A DNA stretch of 5,466 nt from Bordetella parapertussis (GTDB lineage Bacteria; Cyanobacteriota; Cyanobacteriia; PCC-6307; Cyanobiaceae), in assembly GCA_943324725.2 (NCBI GenBank), contig CALPMR020000206.1, positions 1 to 5,466 of the forward strand, read 5' to 3'. Position 1 is the first letter of the stretch; every line of letters begins with the position of its first letter. The notes below the pieces were generated by a model. It searched no databases and was not told the DNA's origin. It saw only the letters and a program-made list of their open reading frames with translations. Made by a program: the position numbers and the translations under genes. Below are positions 1 through 5,374 of the stretch, piece by piece.

Positions 1-45
1 ATCGTCGGTGATGCGCTGGGTCGGGGGGGAGGGCAGGGCGACCAA
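1..45 (-). CDS. N-terminal fragment of a minus-strand gene, possibly R3H/AAA nucleic-acid-binding protein (partial)
   Basis: A minus-strand reading frame runs off the left edge. After an in-frame TAG at 99-97 it stays open, and the last visible residues read TQRITDD. This resembles the N-terminus of cyanobacterial R3H-domain proteins with an AAA/SpoIIIAA-like ATPase domain, as I remember that family (start followed closely by an ITDDL-type motif). Between the TAG and the edge the frame has no ATG or GTG. The TTG at 45-43 is its only TTG, giving about 15 visible codons. The gene lies downstream of ldpA on the same strand with a ~160-base gap. Only a handful of residues support the family call, so it is tentative, and no Shine-Dalgarno is visible before the TTG. 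The run of seven G at 23-29 encodes prolines here. Confidence 0.33.
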   Translation of the reverse strand, partial: MVALPSPPTQRITDD

Positions 46-111
46 TGGCTGGGATGGCGGGCTCAGGGCGACCGCAGTCGTCGCCAGGTTCCGGTTCTAG
101 CGTCAGTTGAC

Positions 112-131
112 CGAACGCCGGTGAACGCCGG
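112..131. repeat. Two tandem copies of a 10-base unit (c/t)GAACGCCGG
   Basis: CGAACGCCGG (112-121) is followed directly by TGAACGCCGG (122-131); only the first base differs. The pair lies in the short non-coding gap between the ldpA end and the next minus-strand gene. It could be a chance duplication or a binding site for the downstream gene. Nothing else in the sequence decides this. Confidence 0.5.
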
Positions 132-205
132 ACACCCTGGCTGGGCAACAGGAGCCCCCGTGTTCCGTCCCCTCGGCGCCAGCGGCTCACGTGCTGCCCA
201 TGGGC

Positions 206-1246
206 TCAGCCGCGTGCCAGCCAGGGAGCCACCAGCTCCACGGCGATCGCCAGGGCGGGAGGCAGCAGATCCGCCTGGTCGAGCAGGCGCCCATCCCGCC
301 CCTGGGCCTGCAGCAGCAGCGGTTGCAGACGCGCCCTGGCGACGCTGCCGAAGGCCACCCCGGCCACACTCCGCTGCAGGGCTGGATCCAGCCGTTGCAC
401 CAGGGGCAGGGTGCTCTCGTTGGTGCCCCCCGCCAGCTGCAACGGCCCCGGCGGCGCCAGGGGCGCCACGGCCTCAAGCAACCGCACGGCGGCCCTGGCC
501 GTACCGGCGCCCACATCGCCGCTCATCGGCCGGCCGTCGAGCTGCCAGAGCGGCGCCAGCTCCGCCTGAAGCAGCTGCTCGTGGCGCTGCCAGAGCTCCC
601 GGGCCAGGGCCTCGGGCATGGGCACCGCGGGGTTGACACCCGCCACCGCGGCCGATTCGAGCCCGCAACTGACCGCCAGCCGCCGCAGTGGCACCCCGGA
701 GGAGAGCACCTGGCCCAGCCGCTCGGCGAAGGCCTCGGCGCGGCCGATGCGGGTGTGGAGCTCAACCGCGTCGGGGCGCAGGTCTGCCAGCAGGGCGGCC
801 ACCTGGTCGGGGGGCAGGTTGTGATCTCGCTCCTCGATCAGCCCCAGGGGGCAGGCCGGCAGGCAGCGCCCGCAGCCGTAGCAGCGCCCGGCCAGCACGC
901 CGATGCCCGCCTCGCCGGGGGGGCAGGCCCCTGAGCCCGGGGTCGGGGTCGGGATGGCCAGGGCGGGGCAGACCCGGGCGCAGGGCCGGGGGCAGCTGGG
1001 GGGACAGCGGGCCGGATCGAACCAGGCCTTGCGGAAGTGAGGATCGGCCCCGTCGCTGAGGCTCAGCATCAGCCAGGGCCGGGCCGCCCCCTGATTTTCG
1101 GCCCAGGTGATGCCACGGCGGGCAGCGGCCACCACGGCCGGGTCGGCCGCCAGATCGAGACAGTGAACCCCCGCCAGGCTGTAGAGGCCCGCCAGATCCT
1201 CGATGGCAGCGAGGTCCTGATTGCTGGCGCCGCCGATCCACTTCAC
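206..1246 (-). CDS. ldpA: LdpA, iron-sulfur circadian clock/redox input protein
   Basis: This encodes a 346-residue protein (from the GTG at 1246) matching cyanobacterial LdpA (light-dependent period A). LdpA is an Fe-S protein that passes cellular redox/light state to the Kai clock and was reported to associate with clock proteins such as KaiA and CikA. Two cysteine clusters are visible: C81, C85, C89 and C93 (CxxxCxxxCxxxCP), then C122, C125, C128 and C132 (CxxCxxCxxxCP), each suited to a 4Fe-4S centre. Other family landmarks are GASNQD near residue 6, AGVHCLDLAADPAV at 25-38, SLSDGADPHFRKAWFDP at 62-78 and LRPDAVELHT at 156-165. The start is uncertain. Family-like sequence (ALARGRW) continues upstream of the GTG, but that stretch has no ATG, GTG or TTG before an in-frame TGA at 1324-1322. 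An ATG at 1325 lies in another frame. A short N-terminal truncation, unusual start or frameshift is therefore possible. Confidence 0.87.
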   Translation of the reverse strand: MKWIGGASNQDLAAIEDLAGLYSLAGVHCLDLAADPAVVAAARRGITWAENQGAARPWLMLSLSDGADPHFRKAWFDPARCPPSCPRPCARVCPALAIPTPTPGSGACPPGEAGIGVLAGRCYGCGRCLPACPLGLIEERDHNLPPDQVAALLADLRPDAVELHTRIGRAEAFAERLGQVLSSGVPLRRLAVSCGLESAAVAGVNPAVPMPEALARELWQRHEQLLQAELAPLWQLDGRPMSGDVGAGTARAAVRLLEAVAPLAPPGPLQLAGGTNESTLPLVQRLDPALQRSVAGVAFGSVARARLQPLLLQAQGRDGRLLDQADLLPPALAIAVELVAPWLARG

Positions 1247-1533
1247 CCAGCGCCCCCGGGCCAGAGCCTGTTCAGCGGCGAGGGGGGAATGATCGATGGC
1301 AAGGGTGGGCGCGCGCGGCCATCATCCCAAGCGCTCAACGAGACCCCTGACGACCCGGCGATCTCCGGGCTGGTTGTGTTGGCCCCTTCCCTGCCTTGAT
1401 GGGGTCGGATGGTCCGCCTGGGCGAAGGTGTGGCCAAACCTCCGAAGCACAGACTTCGGGTTGATCCAGTCGAAGCCTGCAACCACCGGATACCAGCCAC
1501 CGCAGTTGGCCGGAGCCGACAGATGGCGGGGCT
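1247..1533. other. Gap between antiporter and ldpA; extra minus-strand frame and upstream part of ldpA
   Basis: About 290 bases separate the antiporter stop from the ldpA GTG. The part next to ldpA (about 1247-1321) is open in the ldpA frame and looks like a missing N-terminus (residues AAEQALARGRWVK). Upstream of the TGA at 1324-1322 the same frame stays open through the rest of the gap and encodes a protein-like stretch including GGWYPVVAGFDWINPKSV and FGHTFAQ (roughly 1430-1500). I do not recognise it as a family. It could be the remnant of a small gene, a dispersed cyanobacterial repeat, or chance openness of GC-rich DNA. Two short inverted repeats (1354-1369 and 1442-1459) also lie here. 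No tRNA-like sequence is seen. Confidence 0.5.
1442..1459 (-). terminator. Weak hairpin downstream of the antiporter gene
   Basis: CCGAAG and CTTCGG form a perfect 6-bp stem around a 6-base loop, 75 bases past the antiporter stop in its transcription direction. On the minus strand it is followed by AGGTTTGG, which is not a convincing U-tract. At best it is a weak terminator or an mRNA 3'-end structure between the antiporter and ldpA; it may simply be chance. Confidence 0.2.
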
Positions 1534-2838
1534 TCAGCCGCTGCTGCTGGGCAAGGCCTCGCCCCCCTGGTCGGCCCCCAGGGGATCGGAACCTTCCGGA
1601 GGCGGCTCCACGTCCCTGAGCCCCAGCCTGCCGGCGAGCCAGGGGGCCGTGACGCCCCCCAGGCCCACCGTGATCAGGATGGTCAGGAACACCAGGCCCT
1701 TGAGAGCGCCAGCGGCGGCCACACCCGCCTGGTCGAGCTGCAGGGCGAACAGGCTGGCCACCGCTGCCGTGACGATGCCGCGGGGAGCGATCCAGCTGAC
1801 CAGCAACTTCTCGCGGGCGTTCAGCGGTAACCCCACCCCCGCCGACATCACCACCAGGAAGCGCAGCAGCATCAGCCCAAAGACACACAGCACGCCTCCG
1901 AGCCCCAGCGGGCTCAGTTCCGCCCAGGACACATCGGCCGCCAGCAGGGGAAACAACACCGTGATCGCCAGCATCGCCAGCTGGGAAATCAGGGCCTCGA
2001 GAGAACTGGCGGCGTTATCGAGGCGCAGCCCCACCACAACCCCGGCCGTCACCGCCGCCGGCAGGCCCGCCTCGGGCAACAGGGCCTCGCAGCCACTGAA
2101 CAGCAGAAACAGGGTGCCCAGGGTCAGCTGCAGGGAGAGTCCGCCACTGGCCGGATCGGGGCTGACGGACCCGGCCAGCGGCTCAGCCGGTTCAAGCCGC
2201 TCCAGCACCAGAGCCAACACCAGGCCAGCCAGGGCGCCGAGGCCGACGCCGACGCCGAGCCGCATCAACAGCCGCCAGGCCACATCCTGCCAACCACCCA
2301 GATCACCAAGGGCAAGCTGCAGCAACAGCAGGGCCAGCACCGCACTCACCGGCTCCAGGATCAGACCCTCCGCTTCCAGCACCCGGCCCAGAAAGGGGCT
2401 GAGACGGATCTGACGCACCAGGGGATTGACCACGGTGGGGCCGGTGGCCAGGGCAATGGCACCGAACACCAGTGCCAGCGGCCAGGGCAGACCGGCGACC
2501 CAGTGAGCCAGGGCGGCGCCACCGGCCAGGCCGAGCACCGAGCGCACCAGCACCAACTGCAGCACCGAGCGCTGCAGATCGCGCCCCGCCAAGCGCAGAT
2601 TGAGGCCACCATCGAAGAGCACCAGGCTCACCAACAGGCCCACCAGGGGCTCGAGACCACGGCCCAGCTGGTCGGGCTGAATCCAGGCGAAACCGGCGTG
2701 ACCGAGCAACAGACCGGTGGCCAGCAACAGGACCACAGCTGGTAGCCCGCTGAGGCGAGCCGCCAACTGGGCAAGGGAACCGGAAAAGAAGGAAACACCC
2801 CAGATCAGGGCCAGTCGTCCTTGCAGATCAGCAGCCAA
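1534..2838 (-). CDS. CPA1-type (NhaP-like) cation:proton antiporter
   Basis: This encodes a 434-residue polytopic membrane protein that would exchange Na+ or K+ for H+. About a dozen hydrophobic segments run from residue ~10 to ~400, followed by a short hydrophilic tail. Family motifs in order are FDGGLN at 75-80, [15 protein letters not shown] at 131-145, E155/E157 followed by GLILEPVSA at 158-166, and WIAPRG at 349-354 near the last helices. ATGPTV with EGxxxDP-type motifs marks the NhaP-like branch with GPT in place of the SDP/TDP of other CPA1 exchangers. The expected acidic residue is glutamate here (E162) rather than aspartate. The frame is open upstream to an ATG at 3000, but that stretch lies inside ndhN. 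I chose the TTG at 2838 because GGAG lies 7 bases before it and the protein then starts just before the first helix. It overlaps the ndhN end by 11 bases, implying translational coupling. The transported ion cannot be deduced. Confidence 0.88.
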   Translation of the reverse strand: MAADLQGRLALIWGVSFFSGSLAQLAARLSGLPAVVLLLATGLLLGHAGFAWIQPDQLGRGLEPLVGLLVSLVLFDGGLNLRLAGRDLQRSVLQLVLVRSVLGLAGGAALAHWVAGLPWPLALVFGAIALATGPTVVNPLVRQIRLSPFLGRVLEAEGLILEPVSAVLALLLLQLALGDLGGWQDVAWRLLMRLGVGVGLGALAGLVLALVLERLEPAEPLAGSVSPDPASGGLSLQLTLGTLFLLFSGCEALLPEAGLPAAVTAGVVVGLRLDNAASSLEALISQLAMLAITVLFPLLAADVSWAELSPLGLGGVLCVFGLMLLRFLVVMSAGVGLPLNAREKLLVSWIAPRGIVTAAVASLFALQLDQAGVAAAGALKGLVFLTILITVGLGGVTAPWLAGRLGLRDVEPPPEGSDPLGADQGGEALPSSSG

Positions 2839-3289
2839 CCAGCTGCTCCAGGGGCTGCCAGCGCAGGGCGCGGGACCCACCCATCTCCACGACGATCTTG
2901 AGCCGCGGCTCGCGGCGGCAGAGGCCACAGAGCGCGGCCAACTCGGCACTGGAAAGAACCTGACCCTCCAGGAGCCAGAGCAGAACGGGCCCGTCACCAT
3001 CGAATTGGGAGCCGAGCAGGGGCATCACCCGCTGGACTTCACCCACTGCGGCGCCACGGCCGACGCACTGATGGCCAAGGTGAGGCGGCCGCACCCCATG
3101 GAGCTGAAACAGAAAAGCCTCCGGATCACCCAGACCCCGGGCCGAGGTCATCTGGGCCCGGTAGCCGGCGGCCCGGAGCCGGCGCATCAGCCTGGTCTCG
3201 GCGCCACCCTCCAGCGGCACATACAGCGCCAGAGCTCCGGAGCGCTCGAGATCCTGGCGAAAACCGCGGCCGGTCAGCAGCAGGGGCAT
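2828..3289 (-). CDS. ndhN: NdhN, NAD(P)H-quinone oxidoreductase (NDH-1) subunit N
   Basis: This encodes a 153-residue soluble subunit of the cyanobacterial/plastid NDH-1 complex, found only in oxygenic phototrophs. NDH-1 takes electrons from ferredoxin into plastoquinone in respiration and cyclic electron flow, and NdhN belongs to the hydrophilic arm. The whole length is typical of the family. Landmarks are [17 protein letters not shown] at 4-20, YVPLEGG at 23-29, RRLRAAGY at 36-43, ARGLGD at 50-55, the highly conserved HGVRPPHLG at 64-72, [11 protein letters not shown] at 103-113 and the KIVVE..GSRALRW end at 131-144. The frame is open far upstream (to 4174), but homology starts at the ATG at 3289. 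No clear Shine-Dalgarno precedes it. It is the first gene of the minus-strand group and diverges from rplC. Confidence 0.95.
   Translation of the reverse strand: MPLLLTGRGFRQDLERSGALALYVPLEGGAETRLMRRLRAAGYRAQMTSARGLGDPEAFLFQLHGVRPPHLGHQCVGRGAAVGEVQRVMPLLGSQFDGDGPVLLWLLEGQVLSSAELAALCGLCRREPRLKIVVEMGGSRALRWQPLEQLVGC
2846..2849 (-). promoter_or_regulatory. Ribosome binding site (GGAG) supporting the antiporter TTG start
   Basis: On the minus strand GGAG is followed by 7 bases and then TTG (2838-2836). The site lies inside the last codons of ndhN. It is the main evidence for choosing this TTG over the CTG at 2826 or the far-upstream ATG. Confidence 0.55.
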
Positions 3290-3430
3290 CGGAGCGTCAA
3301 TCGAGACTGCGCAGGAGTCTGGCAGTCCCGGCGGCCCGTAGGGAGGTGTGATCGGCCATGGGGTACATTGTTGGCTTGTGCTGTTGATCTGTGCCCGTCC
3401 GCTAGCCGGGCCTCCAGAGCGCAGCACAGG

Positions 3431-3450
3431 GGTCGTCATTGGTGACGATC
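3431..3450 (+). repeat. Inverted repeat / tetraloop hairpin GGTCGTCA-TTGG-TGACGATC
   Basis: An 8-bp stem (one G-U pair if read as plus-strand RNA) closes on the loop TTGG. The right arm TGACGATC recurs in the hairpin at 3599-3641. No T-tract follows, so it does not look like an intrinsic terminator. It may be an RNA structure in a long rplC leader or a protein-binding palindrome. Confidence 0.55.
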
Positions 3451-3503
3451 TCTCCAGGCCAGTACGGATGTCAGCAGCAAGGGATTCATTCCTTGTCAAT
3501 GCC

Positions 3504-3529
3504 GGCACCGTCGGGAAACTGCCCGTGCC
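3504..3529 (+). repeat. Bulged GC-rich hairpin upstream of rplC
   Basis: GGCAC (3504-3508) pairs with GTGCC (3525-3529), and GGG (3513-3515) with CCC (3522-3524) around a 6-base loop, leaving a 4-base bulge on the left side. It is weaker than its neighbours. It counts mainly as part of a run of potential structures before rplC. Confidence 0.35.
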
Positions 3530-3598
3530 CGTCAGGAGTTCGCTCCCAGCGGTGTCATCGGAGAAGTCCCAGCCCGCTGATTCGCCTTCGCTAGCCCC

Positions 3599-3641
3599 TG
3601 ACGATCGAATCCGATCCCCTGGATCTCCGGCTCGATCGTCA
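3599..3641 (+). repeat. Long inverted repeat with 10-bp perfect arms, 128 bases upstream of rplC
   Basis: TGACGATCGA (3599-3608) and TCGATCGTCA (3632-3641) are perfect reverse complements separated by 23 bases. Inside, GATCC (3613-3617) pairs with GGATC (3621-3625) around a CCT loop, and CC (3611-3612) with GG (3629-3630), so a 17-bp interrupted stem can form. No U-tract follows in either direction. An alternative pairing of GATTCG (3579-3584) with CGAATC (3606-3611) would exclude it. It is a candidate regulatory structure or operator for the ribosomal operon; the role is inferred. Confidence 0.6.
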
Positions 3642-3713
3642 TCATTGCGATTCCACGAATTCAGCCCCCCGCCGTCCGATTGGTTGCCCCAGGGCTCCGA
3701 GCGGCGCCGCCGT

Positions 3714-3768
3714 CCTCCCCCGTTGGAGGCAGTGGCAGCGGCAGTCCAGCTGGCGTTGTTCTCCCTCC
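3714..3768 (+). promoter_or_regulatory. GGAGG flanked by two CCTCC tracts before rplC
   Basis: The only strong Shine-Dalgarno-like word near rplC, GGAGG at 3725-3729, lies 40 bases before the ATG, too far for direct use. It can pair with CCTCC at 3714-3718 (6-base loop) or with CCTCC at 3764-3768, which ends one base before the ATG. The second pairing would bring the GGAGG region close to the start but also mask both elements. A translational switch is possible but unproven. Confidence 0.35.
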
Positions 3769-3769
3769 C

Positions 3770-4417
3770 ATGTCCATCGGCATTCTTGGGAAGAAACTGG
3801 GCATGTCCCAGTTCTTCGACCCCGAGGGCAGATCCATCCCGGTCACCTTGATCGAGGCGGGCCCCTGCCGCATCACCCAACTCAAAAACCAGGCCACGGA
3901 CGGCTACAGCGCCGTTCAGATCGGTTTCGGTGAAGTTCGCGAAAAACTCGTGAACAAGCCGGCCCGGGGCCACCTGAACAAGTCCGGCAGCGATCCGCTG
4001 CGCCATCTGCGCGAATACCGCGTCGACGGCGTCGATGGTCTCGAACTCGGCAGCGCCATCACTGTGGCGGCCTTCGAAGCCGGCCAGAAAGTCGACGTCA
4101 GCGGCGACACGATGGGCCGCGGCTTCTCCGGCCTGCAGAAGCGCCACGGCTTCAGCCGCGGTCCGATGAGCCACGGCTCAAAGAATCACCGCGAACCCGG
4201 CTCGATCGGCGCCGGCACCACGCCGGGCCGCGTCTACCCCGGCAAGCGCATGGCGGGTCGCTACGGCGGCAAGCAGATCACCACCCGCGGGCTCGTCATC
4301 CTCAAGGTGGACACCGAGCGCAACCTGTTGGTGGTCAAGGGTTCGGTCCCCGGCAAGCCCGGCGCCCTGCTCGACATCCGCCCGGCCAAGCGGGTGGGCA
4401 GCAAAGCCGCGAACTGA
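3770..4417 (+). CDS. rplC: 50S ribosomal protein L3
   Basis: This encodes the 215-residue L3, an early-assembly protein that binds 23S rRNA and reaches toward the peptidyl transferase centre. The N-terminus [13 protein letters not shown] (4-16) is diagnostic. The long conserved loop at about 117-166 carries [20 protein letters not shown] (117-136), then [21 protein letters not shown] (143-163). At the position where E. coli L3 has a methylated glutamine (IGQNQTPG), this protein has threonine (T151), so that modification is not expected. A TTG at 3680 would add 30 residues, but homology begins at the ATG at 3770. The bases just before it are pyrimidine-rich (CTCCCTCCC) with no Shine-Dalgarno, unlike rplD and rplW. 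It is the first gene of the plus-strand operon, 11 bases from rplD. Confidence 0.97.
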   Translation: MSIGILGKKLGMSQFFDPEGRSIPVTLIEAGPCRITQLKNQATDGYSAVQIGFGEVREKLVNKPARGHLNKSGSDPLRHLREYRVDGVDGLELGSAITVAAFEAGQKVDVSGDTMGRGFSGLQKRHGFSRGPMSHGSKNHREPGSIGAGTTPGRVYPGKRMAGRYGGKQITTRGLVILKVDTERNLLVVKGSVPGKPGALLDIRPAKRVGSKAAN

Positions 4418-4424
4418 GGAGGAG
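4417..4424 (+). promoter_or_regulatory. Strong ribosome binding site for rplD
   Basis: AGGAGGAG begins on the last base of the rplC stop codon. The GGAGG core (4418-4422) lies 6 bases before the rplD ATG. It fixes that start and contrasts with the absence of such a site before rplC. Confidence 0.85.
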
Positions 4425-4428
4425 AACC

Positions 4429-5064
4429 ATGACTGACTGTGTAATTCGTGACTGGCAGGGCAAGGAGGCTGGCAAAGCCTCCTTGAACCTCAAGGTCGCC
4501 AAGGAAACAACCGCCGCCAATCTGCTGCACCGCGCCGTGGTGCGTCAGCTGGCCAACGCCCGCCAGGGCACGGCCAGCACGCTCACCCGCGCCGAAGTGG
4601 CTGGTGGTGGCCGCAAGCCCTACAAGCAGAAAGGCACCGGCCGGGCCCGCCAGGGTTCGATCCGCACGCCGCTGCGTCCAGGTGGTGGCGTCATCTTCGG
4701 TCCCAAGCCCCGCAGCTACGAGCTGGGCATGAACCGCAAGGAACGGCGTCTGGCCCTGCGCACCGCCCTGATGAGCCGCAGCGGTGACATCACCGTGGTG
4801 AAGGATTTCGGCAAAGACCTGGAAAGCCCCAGCACCAAGGAGCTCATCGCAGCTCTGGCTCGCTTTGACATCGCCGCCGATGCCAAGGTGCTCCTGGTGA
4901 TTGATGGTGCTTCCGATGCCGTCAAACTCTCGGCACGCAATCTCAAGAAGGTCAAACTGATCGCCGCCGATCAGCTCAACGTCTTCGATCTGCTCCATGC
5001 CAACAAGCTGGTGTTGAACGAGGAAGCACTCGCGAAGATTCAGGAGGTCTACGGAGATGGCTGA
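4429..5064 (+). CDS. rplD: 50S ribosomal protein L4
   Basis: This encodes a 211-residue L4, a 23S-rRNA-binding protein whose extended loop lines the nascent-peptide exit tunnel. The loop is clear at residues ~45-97, with [19 protein letters not shown] at 59-77 followed by [13 protein letters not shown] at 85-97. The globular C-terminal half includes VLLVIDG at 154-160 and the NLKKVKLI...LNVFDLL region at 171-189. Length is normal for the family. In E. coli, L4 represses its own S10 operon through the mRNA leader; whether this happens in cyanobacteria is not shown here, but the structured region before rplC makes it worth asking. The gene ends 8 bases inside rplW, so the two are probably translationally coupled. 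Confidence 0.97.
   Translation: MTDCVIRDWQGKEAGKASLNLKVAKETTAANLLHRAVVRQLANARQGTASTLTRAEVAGGGRKPYKQKGTGRARQGSIRTPLRPGGGVIFGPKPRSYELGMNRKERRLALRTALMSRSGDITVVKDFGKDLESPSTKELIAALARFDIAADAKVLLVIDGASDAVKLSARNLKKVKLIAADQLNVFDLLHANKLVLNEEALAKIQEVYGDG
5042..5048 (+). promoter_or_regulatory. Ribosome binding site for rplW, inside rplD
   Basis: AGGAGGT lies 8 bases before the rplW ATG at 5057, within the last codons of rplD. It confirms the overlapping start. Confidence 0.8.
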
Positions 5065-5359
5065 ACGTTTTTCAGGCCGGCTGGCGGATGTGATCCGTCG
5101 CCCGCTGATCACCGAGAAGGCCACCCGTGCCCTCGAACTCAACCAGTACACCTTTGAGGTGGACCATCGGGCTGCCAAGCCCGACATCAAGGCGGCCGTC
5201 GAATCCCTGTTCGGCGTCAAAGTCGTCGGTGTCAGCACCATGAATCCCCCCCGTCGCTCCCGCCGGGTGGGACGCTTCGCCGGCAAACGTGCCCAAGTGA
5301 AGAAGGCCGTGGTGCGCCTCGCCGAAGGCAACGCCATCCAGCTGTTCCCTGAGTCCTGA
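5057..5359 (+). CDS. rplW: 50S ribosomal protein L23
   Basis: This encodes a 100-residue L23, which sits at the polypeptide tunnel exit and in bacteria forms the docking site for trigger factor and the signal recognition particle. Family landmarks are [13 protein letters not shown] at 11-23, [19 protein letters not shown] at 31-49, the [13 protein letters not shown] segment at 51-63, and the basic arginine/lysine-rich loop 65-83 before the last strand [10 protein letters not shown]. Length and ends are normal. The start overlaps the end of rplD by 8 bases and has its own AGGAGGT. rplB follows after 15 bases. Confidence 0.96.
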   Translation: MAERFSGRLADVIRRPLITEKATRALELNQYTFEVDHRAAKPDIKAAVESLFGVKVVGVSTMNPPRRSRRVGRFAGKRAQVKKAVVRLAEGNAIQLFPES

Positions 5360-5374
5360 GGGGTCTGAAACGTC

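Larger units (their letters stand above)
3290..3769. promoter_or_regulatory. Divergent intergenic region between ndhN and rplC, presumed to hold both promoters
   Basis: These 480 bases separate two divergent genes and so should carry the promoters of the ndhN group (leftward) and of the ribosomal operon (rightward). I found no sigma-70 pair good enough to call. A perfect TTGACA on the minus strand (3499-3494) lacks a -10 at the right distance, and TACATT on the plus strand (3364-3369) lacks a -35. The rplC side holds several hairpins: 3431-3450, 3504-3529, 3599-3641, and a GGAGG/CCTCC arrangement at 3714-3768. Long open frames here read as low-complexity Ser/Pro/Arg sequence and are not taken as genes. 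Confidence 0.6.

Noticed and set aside
191..934. 247-codon open frame on the plus strand
   Set aside because: It lies opposite ldpA, has low-complexity Gly/Gln/Pro content and no recognisable motifs.
1354..1369. CCCGG/CCGGG inverted repeat as a terminator
   Set aside because: Only 5 bp with no T-tract on either side; such stems are expected by chance in DNA this GC-rich.
1409..2413. 334-codon open frame on the plus strand
   Set aside because: Its translation is Ser/Arg/Pro/Thr-rich with no family features and lies opposite the antiporter, whose frame has clear motifs. It is a GC-rich shadow.
2839..3000. Upstream extension of the antiporter to the ATG at 3000
   Set aside because: The extra 54 residues are basic/Ser-rich and lie entirely inside ndhN. 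The TTG at 2838 with GGAG gives a normal N-terminus.
3338..3380. Possible NtcA box (GTA-N8-TAC) near the divergent promoter
   Set aside because: The GTA words here are not followed by TAC at the required spacing.
3494..3499. Perfect TTGACA on the minus strand as a possible ndhN -35 box
   Set aside because: At 16-18 bases downstream there is no TATAAT-like hexamer (sequence reads TGCTGACATC), so no promoter is called.
3348..3851. 167-codon plus-strand frame covering the ndhN-rplC gap
   Set aside because: It overlaps the start of rplC in another frame and reads as Ser/Pro/Arg-rich, non-protein-like sequence. No Shine-Dalgarno was noted, and the region is better explained as promoter/leader.
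3290..4174. Upstream extension of the ndhN frame to 4174
   Set aside because: The extension runs through rplC antisense and low-complexity sequence. NdhN homology starts exactly at the ATG at 3289.
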